A stretch of DNA of 64,000 nt from an uncultured Lachnospiraceae bacterium (GTDB taxonomy: Bacteria; Bacillota; Clostridia; Lachnospirales; Lachnospiraceae): positions 35,230-99,229 of the forward strand of contig CAJUHR010000013.1 in the NCBI GenBank assembly GCA_910586255.1, given 5' to 3'. The translations under genes were made by a program, and so were the position numbers. Below, one piece after another: positions 1 to 8,221 of this stretch. The notes below the pieces were generated by a model that saw only the letters and a list, made by a program, of their open reading frames with translations, was not told where the DNA came from and made no database searches. Numbering within the stretch: position 1 is the stretch's first letter; each line of letters opens with the position of its first letter.

Positions 1-201
1 CCAGCAGTATTGTCCCGTAAGTATACTGTACCGGGACGGCGTGCATACCGCTGAAGTGGAATGGGCATCATAAAAGCTCATCCCCTCCCTGCACAGTTCA
101 TCCAAGCACGGCGTCTGAAAGCCGCACCTTTCATTAAATGCAGACACGTCCCCATAGCCCATATCATCTGCCAATATATAAATAACATTCGGTTTTCTCA
201 T
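1..201 (-). CDS. Sulfatase, N-terminal part (cut by window edge)
   Basis: The first 67 codons of a sulfatase read off the left edge of the window. The protein begins MRKPNVIYILADDMGYGD, the metal-binding start of the sulfatase/alkaline phosphatase fold, where the adjacent Asp residues at 12-13 bind Ca2+. At residue 53 is CTPSRYSILTG, the signature of Cys-type sulfatases. In this family the Cys is converted to formylglycine, in anaerobes usually by a radical-SAM maturase. The ATG at 201 follows a GAAAGGA ribosome site, and an upstream ATG in another frame stops at once. No signal peptide is visible at the N-terminus, so the enzyme may be cytoplasmic. It lies 41 bases after tctB on the same strand and is probably in the same operon, which suggests that a sulfated compound or its product is imported. 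Substrate unknown. Confidence 0.88.
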   Translation of the reverse strand, partial: MRKPNVIYILADDMGYGDVSAFNERCGFQTPCLDELCREGMSFYDAHSTSAVCTPSRYSILTGQYCW

Positions 202-242
202 GTTGTCATTATCCTTTCACCCGCCATTTCCAATCGCCGCCA

Positions 243-710
243 TTACGGCATTTGAACATGGAGGACCTTTGTAAACAAAATATACAAAATCACCACAACC
301 ATTGTCACAATTACATAATGTATTTTTTTGCGGTCGCCGGAAAAGGCCAGCGTAACAATCCCCAGAGCAATAGTTGAAAGTAAAAAGCTTTTTTTGAACA
401 GGAAAGCATAGACCAGTAGCACCAGCATATACTCCACTGCTTTTAATTCCTTCTTTACATTCAAAACCTTTATTTGGTCCTTTTTCAGAACCAGGCTTTG
501 AGCCATCAATATGATCCCGCAGATCACCCACAGATAAGCCACCGCATAAGGCACGGTCTTTGAAGTTATACCGTATGTCTCCGCAAAATCCTCCGAAATC
601 TGTGTGGGAATAATCAAAATGCAGATGAGGCCCAAAATAAGGCTGGCAATTCCCGCAACCAGATTGGCGCGATATTCTATCTTCATTTTACCCTCTTTTC
701 TGTAAGCCAT
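243..710 (-). CDS. tctB: Tripartite tricarboxylate transporter, small membrane subunit TctB
   Basis: A 155-residue membrane protein with about four hydrophobic segments and the TctB layout: a short cytoplasmic start, then two helices, a charged linker and two more helices. TctB is the small, poorly conserved subunit that works with the large permease TctA and the extracytoplasmic binding protein TctC to import di- or tricarboxylates using an ion gradient. The ATG at 710 is preferred because AGGAAGG stands eight bases before it. A later ATG at 686 has a weaker site. The gene follows tctC by 117 bases on the same strand. TctA is not in the window: the next gene is a sulfatase, so tctA is either further downstream or elsewhere. 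Assignment rests on topology and the tctC neighbour more than on sequence motifs. Confidence 0.75.
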   Translation of the reverse strand: MAYRKEGKMKIEYRANLVAGIASLILGLICILIIPTQISEDFAETYGITSKTVPYAVAYLWVICGIILMAQSLVLKKDQIKVLNVKKELKAVEYMLVLLVYAFLFKKSFLLSTIALGIVTLAFSGDRKKIHYVIVTMVVVILYILFTKVLHVQMP

Positions 711-827
711 TTTTAAAATCCTTCCTAATGCAAGCAAAAGCAGATGTCACAACTGTCTACATCCAAATTATCCTCCTTGTAACATCTGCTCTTTGCTTTT
801 CTGAATCGTTTGGAAGCCGGTTTCTAA

Positions 828-1892
828 CTATTTGGCATAGTATTTCTCATACGCTCCCTGGCACATCTCATACGCATTTTGAACGATCTCCCGAACCTCT
901 TCTCCGCTTCGTAAGCTGGGAGTATACCCTGCATTAGTTGCCAATTCTTTAAACTCATCCGTCTCACTGTAATCGATCATTGCCTGGCGTACAGCTTCCA
1001 CATCATTTTTGTCAACATCCTTCTTTGTCATAACGAAATTGCAGCTTTTAAACACAATATCATATCCCAAGGATTTTACCGTAGGAACTTCAAGCCCGTC
1101 ATAGCCCGTATATGCCTCCTCTGAAAATACCGCAATCGGAAGCAATGTGCCCTCCTCCACATATTGAGCGCCAAGAGAGGAAGGAGCAACCGTACAGACT
1201 ACATTCCCTCCTGCCAATGCCAAAAGATCCTTGGCGCTTCCGTCAGAAGTCACCGCCTCTGCCTCTATGCCGCTCTCGCCAAACAGCATGGTGGCCAGAA
1301 GATGCGTTGCTCCCCCGGGAGTGTTTGATCCGAAAATTATCCGGTTATTCTTTGCATATTCCTGGAAACCAGCCCAATCCTCAATCTTAGAACGGGAAGG
1401 ATCCACAAATAACAGCATGTCCTCCTCTATCAGTCCGCTGACAAATTGATAATCATCCATATTTAAATTGACATCCTTGTTAAACAATGGAGCTAAGGCA
1501 AACATTGCAATTCCGCCGGCCATAAGCTCCGTGGCATCTGTTTTTGCTGAATCCAGGTCTGCGGCAGCAATTGCCCCGTTTGCTCCAGGCATATTGTTGA
1601 TAATGGCTGAATTGCCATAGGTTTTCTGAAGTCCCTGCCCGAAAATCCTTACAATCGTATCTACCGATCCTCCGGCAGCAAACGGAACCCGGATATTAAA
1701 GTCCTTTTCCGGCGAAAAGGAACTTCCCCCTGCCTCTGTTTTCTCAACCTCATTGTTTTTTGAATCAGCCGGTTCATTCTTTTTCTCAGACGCTGCCGCA
1801 GTCGTCTCGGCAGGTTTTTCCGCCGGTGAAGCTCCGCACCCTGTCATTGCCAACACAACAGCGCTTATTAATGCCACTACTTTTCTTCTCAT
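828..1892 (-). CDS. tctC: Tripartite tricarboxylate transporter substrate-binding lipoprotein (TctC/Bug family)
   Basis: A 354-residue lipoprotein of the TctC/Bug family, the surface receptor that captures a carboxylate and hands it to TctAB. The signal peptide ends in LAMTGC with the lipid-bearing Cys at 19, then an Ala/Glu/Lys/Asn-rich linker to about residue 62 tethers the domain to the membrane. The mature domain has typical family features: VPFAAGGSVDTIVR near the start, NMPGANG (the ligand-binding loop) and GSNTPGGATHL. The ATG at 1892 has GAGGAGGG just upstream. It is first in a tctC-tctB-sulfatase operon, with a strong promoter and two palindromic operators just upstream and lacI before that. 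The ligand cannot be read from sequence. Confidence 0.88.
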   Translation of the reverse strand: MRRKVVALISAVVLAMTGCGASPAEKPAETTAAASEKKNEPADSKNNEVEKTEAGGSSFSPEKDFNIRVPFAAGGSVDTIVRIFGQGLQKTYGNSAIINNMPGANGAIAAADLDSAKTDATELMAGGIAMFALAPLFNKDVNLNMDDYQFVSGLIEEDMLLFVDPSRSKIEDWAGFQEYAKNNRIIFGSNTPGGATHLLATMLFGESGIEAEAVTSDGSAKDLLALAGGNVVCTVAPSSLGAQYVEEGTLLPIAVFSEEAYTGYDGLEVPTVKSLGYDIVFKSCNFVMTKKDVDKNDVEAVRQAMIDYSETDEFKELATNAGYTPSLRSGEEVREIVQNAYEMCQGAYEKYYAK

Positions 1893-1906
1893 TTTGACGC
1901 CCTCCT

Positions 1907-1922
1907 CTGAAAATGTTTTCAG
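1907..1922. promoter_or_regulatory. LacI-type operator, promoter-proximal copy
   Basis: CTGAAAATGTTTTCAG is a near-perfect 16-bp palindrome with the central layout of LacI-family operators. It lies just downstream of the predicted tctC start of transcription and next to the tctC ribosome site, where a bound repressor would block elongation. A second copy is at 2049-2064. Confidence 0.7.
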
Positions 1923-1945
1923 TTATAATTTTTGCTTTCATCGTA

Positions 1946-1974
1946 AGTATAACAATATATTCCTTTGATGTCAA
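1946..1974 (-). promoter_or_regulatory. Sigma-A promoter of tctC
   Basis: On the minus strand TTGACA (1969-1974) and TATACT (1946-1951) are separated by exactly 17 bases. Transcription would start near 1939, giving a leader of about 47 bases that contains the proximal operator. Confidence 0.75.
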
Positions 1975-2048
1975 TGATTTTATTGTATAATTTGCATGAT
2001 TTTATTGGATTTTTCGCGACAACATCCTTATTTTCCCATTTTATTTTA

Positions 2049-2064
2049 CTGAGAACGTTTTCAG
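2049..2064. promoter_or_regulatory. LacI-type operator, distal copy
   Basis: CTGAGAACGTTTTCAG matches the proximal site at 14 of 16 positions and carries the central CG typical of LacI-family sites. It lies between the end of the lacI gene and the tctC promoter. Centre-to-centre distance to the other site is 142 bp, so the pair could support a repression loop. Confidence 0.65.
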
Positions 2065-2100
2065 TTTCATCAGCAAAACAACATTTATTTATTTGTATTT

Positions 2101-3099
2101 TTAAAACTGCTCCTGAACCTTTACCGTATATATTTTTGGGGCTGCCTCCTCCTTTTCACCAAGAATTTTTTGATACAGCACCTCTGCCGCAGTGATACCC
2201 ACTGCATGGGGATTCTTTATAATCATAGAACATTCTATTCCCAGTTTGTCCGAAGTTCCTGCCTGGGCAAAGCCGCCCACATCCGTAAAACCAATCCAAT
2301 CAGGATAACGCTGATGAAGCCCCATGACCACATATTCCAGAATATCTGACCCAAAAGCAACAATCAATGGTCTTTCGTCCTTTTTTACTCTCTGAACAAA
2401 CCGATCAAGTGCTTCCAGCACCTCTTCACTTTTCCGGGATGTGTATACGCGCAAAATTTTTTCTTCCGGTTTTTCTTCTTCTTCAAGAGCCTGTGTGGAT
2501 CCGCTCAGACTCATACGGGTTCCATAGCTGTCCTTCCATCCAAATAACATCAGAATTTGATCACACGGTTTATTCTTTAAAAGCCATTTTAAAAGCCGAT
2601 ATGCATTTTCCCGGTGATTTTCTAGCACAATATCACACCCAATCTCTTCTAGCCGGTCAATGGCAATCATTTTTTTGTAGTTTTTTGTCACGCTCTGTAA
2701 ATATGCCGTATTCTGTCCGCTGGGAGCCACAATGATTCCGGCTGCCTTCTGATTTAACAATTCCTGAATATAGAATCTTTCCTTCGGTCCATCGCTGTCC
2801 GTCTCACAAATAAATGTCACATATTTCCGCTCAAAAAAGTAATCACTGACAACGGCGCATACTCTGCCAAAGAAATATTCCATGTGTGGCACAACAACTC
2901 CAATCACATTAGACTTTCCCCGTTTCAAATTCTGCGCAAATGAATTAGGTTCGTATTGTAGTTCCCTGATTGCATTTTTAATATTATAGGCCGCCAATGG
3001 CTGGATACTCTTGGGATCTGCCAAATAGCGGGATACAGAGCTGATTGATACCCCTGCCAATGCAGCCACGTCTTTGATTGTTACCTTTTTTTCCTTCAT
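2101..3099 (-). CDS. LacI-family transcriptional regulator
   Basis: A 332-residue repressor of normal LacI-family length. Residues 6-27 form the helix-turn-helix, including VTIKDVAALAGVS, followed by the hinge helix around residues 50-60 and a periplasmic-binding-protein-like effector domain (GVVVPHMEYFF, IIVAPSGQN, VAFGSD and a C-terminal VGITAAEVLY segment). GGAAGGGG precedes the ATG at 3099. It lies just upstream of tctC on the same strand, and two LacI-type palindromes sit in the gap, so it most likely represses the tctC-tctB-sulfatase genes until a metabolite binds. The effector is not predictable. Co-orientation means read-through from lacI into tctC is also possible. Confidence 0.9.
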   Translation of the reverse strand: MKEKKVTIKDVAALAGVSISSVSRYLADPKSIQPLAAYNIKNAIRELQYEPNSFAQNLKRGKSNVIGVVVPHMEYFFGRVCAVVSDYFFERKYVTFICETDSDGPKERFYIQELLNQKAAGIIVAPSGQNTAYLQSVTKNYKKMIAIDRLEEIGCDIVLENHRENAYRLLKWLLKNKPCDQILMLFGWKDSYGTRMSLSGSTQALEEEEKPEEKILRVYTSRKSEEVLEALDRFVQRVKKDERPLIVAFGSDILEYVVMGLHQRYPDWIGFTDVGGFAQAGTSDKLGIECSMIIKNPHAVGITAAEVLYQKILGEKEEAAPKIYTVKVQEQF

Positions 3100-3136
3100 T
3101 TACCCCTTCCCCTTGTTGAAAAAATCGCAAAAGTAC

Positions 3137-3175
3137 AAATCCGCGAATATCTGCAAAGATATCCGCGGATTTTTT
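3137..3175. terminator. Strong hairpin upstream of lacI, possible terminator
   Basis: Arms 3137-3152 and 3157-3172 pair over 16 bases with one mismatch around the loop GCAA, and a T-run follows on the plus strand. On the minus strand it would end transcription coming from the CitMHS gene. The minus-strand U-tract is weaker, and the hairpin would lie in the lacI leader if the promoter at 3250-3278 is used. Confidence 0.5.
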
Positions 3176-3249
3176 ATAATCTCTTTATTATTCGCCTGTA
3201 ATCCGAATACTGTAACCATCCTTTGATATTTCCGCTTTCGTACATTATC

Positions 3250-3278
3250 ATAATATCACACCACGGCCAATATCGCAA
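3250..3278 (-). promoter_or_regulatory. Candidate promoter of lacI
   Basis: Minus strand TTGCGA (3273-3278), 17 bases, then TATTAT (3250-3255). The resulting leader of about 145 bases includes the hairpin at 3137-3172. Confidence 0.45.
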
Positions 3279-3358
3279 GTTTCATTCTTTAAACCGCATT
3301 TTACAATATGCAACAGTTCGGATACCCCTTTGAAACGGCTGCCGCGATAACTCTATTT

Positions 3359-4696
3359 TCAGAAGGTCAGCACTCCCAGCACCAGCCCTGCAATCATACA
3401 GACAATACTCACGCCCCAAATCCAGAAGAAGCAGCTCTTGATATGGTCCTTGATCTCCACCCCGGCCAGTCCTACGCCCAGGAAGGTGGCAGGCACTACC
3501 GGGCTGATGAAGGTGGCGCAGTTGCGGCACACCACCATGGTGATCGCCGTATGGGCCGGGTCAACGCCGAACTGATTGCCAACACCGATAAGCACCGGAA
3601 GAAGGCCGTAAAAATAAGAATCGGTACAGAAGAGAAGGGTCAGCGGCACGGACAAAACACCAATAATCAGCGGCAGGAAACGTCCCATGGACTGAGGAAT
3701 AAAGGAAGCGAGCACTGTTGCCATATGGTTCATGATCTCGCTGTCCTCCAGCACTCCCAAAAACACACCGGCAGCAAGAATGGTGGAAGCCATGGTAAGT
3801 GCAGGACCTGCATGGGATTTGATAATTTTGCCCTGCAGCTTGGCCCCCGGATAATTGACCAAAAGCGCCACCACACAGCCAATCATAAAAGTATAATAGG
3901 ACGGCACATCAAGGAAAATCAATGCCACGATAATGCACAGCGTCCAGACCACATTAAAGGCAAACAGCTTCGGCCTGGCCAGATCATTGGAGGCAGATGC
4001 CTCTGCCAGCTCCTCAGGCTCTTCCATATCATCCAAAACCAATGTACTGTTCTCGCCGGCGCCCCGTTTCTTCTCCACGGTCCCCCAGAAAAAAGCGGTA
4101 AACAGTGCAATGCCGATTCCCACGATCTGCATGGGCAAAAGCTTCATCCACAATACGTTTGCATCGATTTCCAGAACGGAGGCGGAACGCATGGTAGGAC
4201 CGCCCCAGGGAAGCAGGTTCATAACACCCATAGCTGTCACACAGATTAAAAGCAGTGTGGTGGGGCGCATTTTCAGCCTCTTATACACCGGAAGCATGGC
4301 AGGGATGGTAATCAGAAAGGTGGAAGCGCCGCCGCCGTCCAAATGGCCGATCATGGCAATAATACAGGTCATAAAGGCAACGCCGACCACATTATTTCCC
4401 ACCCTCTTCATCAGCCCATTGATGATCCTGTCAAACATCCCCACATCCGACATAATTCCAAAAAACATAACGGAAAAAATAAAGAGTGATGCCGTGGAAT
4501 GGACGCCCTTAACACCTGCGGAAATAAAATCTCCCATTTCTCCGATGGTAAAGGTTCCTGTCAGCACCAAGATCAGCGCCGTGACTGTAGATACCCCGAT
4601 AAACGCGATTGCCGGCACAGTCACATTTCTCAACAACAGCACAATGATCATGATGATGGTTGCAAATCCTAAAAGTGCAAGCATAGTTTCGTTCAT
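3359..4696 (-). CDS. CitMHS-family citrate:cation symporter
   Basis: A 445-residue membrane protein with about 12 hydrophobic segments and the family's marks: an N-terminal LALLGFATIIMI helix, a GHLDGGGASTFLITIPA loop, LPWGGPTMRSASV and TDSYFYGLLP. CitMHS carriers (CitM/CitH type) take up citrate as a complex with Mg2+, Ca2+ or similar metals together with protons. AGGAGGAGGG precedes the ATG at 4696. It lies 103 bases downstream of a hybrid histidine kinase on the same strand, which fits control by that kinase, as CitM in Bacillus is controlled by a two-component system. No citrate lyase or decarboxylase genes are in view, so the transported ion could be another metal-chelating acid. Confidence 0.88.
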   Translation of the reverse strand: MNETMLALLGFATIIMIIVLLLRNVTVPAIAFIGVSTVTALILVLTGTFTIGEMGDFISAGVKGVHSTASLFIFSVMFFGIMSDVGMFDRIINGLMKRVGNNVVGVAFMTCIIAMIGHLDGGGASTFLITIPAMLPVYKRLKMRPTTLLLICVTAMGVMNLLPWGGPTMRSASVLEIDANVLWMKLLPMQIVGIGIALFTAFFWGTVEKKRGAGENSTLVLDDMEEPEELAEASASNDLARPKLFAFNVVWTLCIIVALIFLDVPSYYTFMIGCVVALLVNYPGAKLQGKIIKSHAGPALTMASTILAAGVFLGVLEDSEIMNHMATVLASFIPQSMGRFLPLIIGVLSVPLTLLFCTDSYFYGLLPVLIGVGNQFGVDPAHTAITMVVCRNCATFISPVVPATFLGVGLAGVEIKDHIKSCFFWIWGVSIVCMIAGLVLGVLTF

Positions 4697-4799
4697 GATG
4701 TTCCCTCCTCCTAATTTCTCTTGTTTTCTTATGAGGAGAGTATATCCCGCGAAGCTTACAACAGTTATGGCGTTTCCTGAATTTTTTGTAATCCTTTCC

Positions 4800-7223
4800 T
4801 TACAGATTATTAAGATTATTGTGTTCCTTCAATGCTCTCAGTATAGAAGAAACAGATACCGGCTTGTCAATATATCCGTCTATAAATCTGCGCTGCTTTG
4901 CCTCCACCAATTCTCTGTTCACCCAGTCTGCCATCACCAGCTTTATCATATCCGGATATTTTCCCTGAATGGACATGCAGAAATCCAGGGCGCTCTTTCC
5001 GTTAATCTCCTGTTCTGCTATCAGAGCGTCAAAGCCCTCCTGCCCTTCCTGCTTTTGCTGCCTATCCTGCCCTTTCTGCTTTTGCGCCTCCGGTCCCTGT
5101 TCCTGCTGCCTTTGCGCCTCCCGGCTCTCTTCTGTCCGGACTTGCGCTTCCCGCCCCGTCTCCTCCCGGCCCTGCCCCTCCAGCGCCTTGCGGGCCTCTT
5201 CAAAATTCATCCGGCACTCCAGAGAGATTTTAAGCCGGGCCGCATCCTTCTCCAAAAGACGCAGCACCTTAGGATTGTCATCTACAATCAGCAGCCGGAC
5301 CGTCTTATGGGATGCTTCTTTTTCAAAATCCTTTCTTATTCCCGAACCATCTGTGTTTATGACATTCCCCCTGTCATCACTCTGCTCATTGACCGGCAGA
5401 CAGATAAAAAACGCGCTTCCTTTTCCAGGCTCGCTCTCCACACGAAGACCTCCTTTATGGGAATTAATAATCTGCTCCACCAGCGCCAGTCCCAGTCCGG
5501 TCCCTTTGCCTCCCTTCTTTGTGGTAAAAAACGGATCAAATATCTGGTTCATCACCTCCCGGCTCATACCGCAGCCGTTATCCCGAATCTCTATGCATAT
5601 GTAATTGTCCCAGCTCTCTGATAATGACGGCAAACCCCGTCCCGAGGGAGCAACCACAGAAAGCTCCTCCCGTTTTTCAGCCCATGCACGGACCACAATC
5701 TCCCCCTGTGAATGGTCAATGGCATGAATGGCATTCACACAGATATTAAGAATCACCTGGTTAATCTGTGTCTCATTACACAAAATATTCTCCTCATTTA
5801 GTCTAAGCTCCTCCGTCAGACGTATATTAGGCGGACAGACCGAACGTACCATTTTCAGCGCCCGGGTCAGTATCCTGGTGCTGCTGGTATTTTTATAGGC
5901 AGTCTCCATATTCTTGCGGCTTAAGGAGGAAATCTGTTGAATAATCTCCTTGGCTTTCTCTGCCGCTTCATAGATCTCCATGGTATTGTCGTACTGCTCT
6001 GACCCCTCCTCAAAATCCATCAAAAGTAAATCTGCATATCCCATAATCGGTGTCAGCAGATTATTAAATTCATGGGCAATTCCCCCTGTCATGGTTCCCA
6101 TAATCTGAAGACGCTGCTGATGGGCAATCAGCTCCTCGCTTCGATGCATTTCCTCCAAAATACGATTTAACTCTGTCAGATAGGCTATCTGTTCTGTATC
6201 CTTTTTCTGCTGCAGCATCATCTGCAAAATATACCAGGCCATAGCCACCATCACCAGAAAAAAAATCAGAAACAAAAGAACCAGCCGGAACACTCCCTTT
6301 GCCACCGGAATGTATATATCATCATAATCCATCACCGCGCTGAGCACCAGAAAATCCTCTCCCGTTCTTACCGGGCAGTAGGCGCTGATCTTGCGCACCC
6401 GGGGATAACCCGGCTCCGTCCACCAATAGGAATAGTATTCCTCCACCCCCGTATCTCCCTGCTTTTGATGGTCAATCATAGTTTCCAGACTTTGCAAATC
6501 CAAATCCTGATACATCTCCATCCGCCCGTCAATAACCTGAATCCCCCACTGGGCCCGCTCCGGATGCATCAATATGATCCCGTCCTTATCCTTTAACACC
6601 ATGTATCCGTTGGTTCCCACCCGAAGCCCCCGAAGCAATGTCCGATAATATCGTTCCAGATCAAGGACTATGGACACCGCTGCCCCGTCTGGAAGCTCCA
6701 TTCTCAAAATCAGGCTCATCTCTCCGTCTTCCATCTCTGCCAGCTGCAAACTCTTACCGTCTCCCATGCGGCTGGAAGAATAAATATGGCGGACTCTTAA
6801 ATCTCTGGTACTTATAAGAATTGTCCCGTCCCTGCTCTCCACCATCACGTCATCCACAAAAGAACCATGAGTATCCACATAATCCTTCAGAATATCCCCA
6901 GACTGCCAACGGACCGTTCCACCCTCTGCCCCTGGTCCCCAGTCAGCCCCTGCCGTCTGATAAAGCCCGTCCAGATCTGCCGCATACTCCTCAATAAACA
7001 CCTCCATACTCTCGCCCATGCTCTGCACGGTCAGCAGCAGCTGTCTCTTCTGCGTGTCAATCACCGAATCCCGGTACTCATTCCAGATTCCCATTCCAAT
7101 GCCGACCGCCGCAGTGAGCACCACCACAAGAACCATAGCCAGTATTCTCTTTGCCCACCAGAACCGGGGCCTTTCCTTTTCACGATTTTCCATCAAACCT
7201 TTTTCCTCCATAATGTGTCGCAA
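4800..7223 (-). CDS. Hybrid sensor histidine kinase with extracytoplasmic sensor and degenerate receiver
   Basis: An 807-residue membrane kinase. Transmembrane helices near 27-46 and 312-334 bracket a sensor of about 265 residues that resembles a double-Cache domain. The cytoplasmic part has a DHp domain with GIAHEFNN (His384), then the ATPase lobe: N box near NICVNAIHA (491-501), DNGCG (548-552), FDPFFTTK and GTGLGLAL (574-581). A C-terminal receiver starts LLIVDDNP (Asp648-649) and ends near IDKP (Lys787). In the receiver the expected phosphoacceptor Asp is Glu737 (ALIAEQEI), the Thr/Ser position is altered (VMADW), and residues 682-729 are a Gln/Glu/Arg/Lys-rich insertion. The furthest start is a TTG at 7223 with AGAGGG ten bases before it. 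ATGs at 7211 and 7193 are alternatives. It is divergent from an OmpR-type regulator, the likely partner, and upstream of CitMHS. Confidence 0.88.
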   Translation of the reverse strand: MRHIMEEKGLMENREKERPRFWWAKRILAMVLVVVLTAAVGIGMGIWNEYRDSVIDTQKRQLLLTVQSMGESMEVFIEEYAADLDGLYQTAGADWGPGAEGGTVRWQSGDILKDYVDTHGSFVDDVMVESRDGTILISTRDLRVRHIYSSSRMGDGKSLQLAEMEDGEMSLILRMELPDGAAVSIVLDLERYYRTLLRGLRVGTNGYMVLKDKDGIILMHPERAQWGIQVIDGRMEMYQDLDLQSLETMIDHQKQGDTGVEEYYSYWWTEPGYPRVRKISAYCPVRTGEDFLVLSAVMDYDDIYIPVAKGVFRLVLLFLIFFLVMVAMAWYILQMMLQQKKDTEQIAYLTELNRILEEMHRSEELIAHQQRLQIMGTMTGGIAHEFNNLLTPIMGYADLLLMDFEEGSEQYDNTMEIYEAAEKAKEIIQQISSLSRKNMETAYKNTSSTRILTRALKMVRSVCPPNIRLTEELRLNEENILCNETQINQVILNICVNAIHAIDHSQGEIVVRAWAEKREELSVVAPSGRGLPSLSESWDNYICIEIRDNGCGMSREVMNQIFDPFFTTKKGGKGTGLGLALVEQIINSHKGGLRVESEPGKGSAFFICLPVNEQSDDRGNVINTDGSGIRKDFEKEASHKTVRLLIVDDNPKVLRLLEKDAARLKISLECRMNFEEARKALEGQGREETGREAQVRTEESREAQRQQEQGPEAQKQKGQDRQQKQEGQEGFDALIAEQEINGKSALDFCMSIQGKYPDMIKLVMADWVNRELVEAKQRRFIDGYIDKPVSVSSILRALKEHNNLNNL

Positions 7224-7240
7224 CAGTATTGAACCCTCTA

Positions 7241-7269
7241 TTGACTTAAGATTACCTTAATACTATAAT
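7241..7269 (+). promoter_or_regulatory. Promoter of the OmpR-type regulator
   Basis: TTGACT (7241-7246), 17 bases, TATAAT (7264-7269). The spacer contains the inverted repeat TTAAG-N5-CTTAA (7246-7260), a possible regulator site in the shared kinase/regulator control region. Confidence 0.7.
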
Positions 7270-7384
7270 ATTTTCAACGCCTATTCCTGTTTTTCATTAG
7301 AATCGCCCACCCGGGCAGCGGCCGAGACAAACCAGGCTTTCGCCCCGTTGCCATAATACTACTTTCAAAAGGGAGGCTTTTGCC

Positions 7385-8071
7385 ATGGCAGACAAAATTT
7401 TAATCGTTGATGATGATCCGGCAATTCGCAAGCTTTTAGAGAAAGTCATGCACAGCAATGAGATGGAAACCTCTGCTGCCGGCAGCGGAGCCGAGGCGTT
7501 GCAGCTTTTATCTCAGGAAACCTATGATCTGATTTTAATGGATGTAATGTTGGGTGATATGGAAGGCTTTGAGGTGATCAAACGCCTGCGGGCCCAGGGA
7601 ATCAAAACTCCCGTCATGATTGTCAGCGGACGAAATGAAGACTATGACTCTCTGTACGGTCTCTCCGTAGGAGCCGATGACTATATTACCAAGCCGTTTC
7701 GGCCGGTAGTGTTAGGGGCCAAGGTCAAGGCCCTGATCCGCCGCAATCGGGATCTCATTCTGCAAAAGCCCGATGTATTGGAATGTGGACCCTTTACCTA
7801 TAATTATTCCACCATGCGCTTCTACAAAGGCCAGGAGGAGCTGGTTCTCTCCACCCGGGAGGCGGCTTTGATGCTTCTCTTTCTGCAGCACCCAGGGCAG
7901 GTATACACCAAGGAAATGATCTATGAACAGGTGTGGGGCACCCGGGTAGCTATTGATGACAATGCCATTATGGTCTACATCAACCGACTTCGGGGCAAGA
8001 TCGAGGACAACCGCCAAAAGCCCGGGTACATTGTCACCGTCCGCGGATTAGGCTACCGTTTTGTTCCCTAA
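7385..8071 (+). CDS. OmpR/PhoB-family response regulator
   Basis: A 228-residue two-component regulator. The receiver (1-115) has the acidic pair DDD at 9-11, phosphoacceptor Asp53 in LILMDVML, Ser81 in the switch position and Lys103 in ITKPF, all intact. The C-terminal winged helix (about 130-228) ends with the family's YIVTVRGLGYRFVP. AGGGAGG stands before the ATG. It lies divergently from the hybrid kinase at 4800-7223 and shares its control region, so the kinase is the likely donor. Its targets could include the kinase operon and the CitMHS gene. There is no kinase on its own strand next to it. Confidence 0.93.
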   Translation: MADKILIVDDDPAIRKLLEKVMHSNEMETSAAGSGAEALQLLSQETYDLILMDVMLGDMEGFEVIKRLRAQGIKTPVMIVSGRNEDYDSLYGLSVGADDYITKPFRPVVLGAKVKALIRRNRDLILQKPDVLECGPFTYNYSTMRFYKGQEELVLSTREAALMLLFLQHPGQVYTKEMIYEQVWGTRVAIDDNAIMVYINRLRGKIEDNRQKPGYIVTVRGLGYRFVP

Positions 8072-8115
8072 TCCCGGAGATATACCCGCAAGCCCAATGA
8101 TTTGGCAAACACGCT

Positions 8116-8146
8116 GTTACTGTTCACGGGGGCATCTTCTTGTCCG
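8116..8146 (+). repeat. 31-bp dispersed repeat, short copy
   Basis: The segment starting GTTACTGTTCACGGGGGC recurs at 38888-38918 with a single change. Here only the left 31 bases are present, between the response regulator and the trpS promoter. The second copy continues into a larger structured element. Confidence 0.75.
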
Positions 8147-8160
8147 TCTCCGCCCCTTTG

Positions 8161-8189
8161 TTGACATTTCCTCCCCCGGGTGATACACT
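8161..8189 (+). promoter_or_regulatory. Promoter of trpS
   Basis: TTGACA (8161-8166), 17 bases, TACACT (8184-8189). The leader is only about 26 bases, too short for a T-box, so this trpS is not controlled by tRNA-sensing antitermination. Confidence 0.75.
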
Positions 8190-8221
8190 TAACTCATTGA
8201 AATTAAGGAGAATAAACGATC

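Noticed and set aside
3308..5621. Plus-strand open frames of 313 and 562 codons opposite CitMHS and the kinase
   Set aside because: They are antisense to two genes with clear family motifs and lack protein-like content or ribosome sites.
8072..8221. Possible T-box upstream of trpS
   Set aside because: The promoter lies only about 55 bases before the start codon, and no T-box sequence or specifier loop is present.
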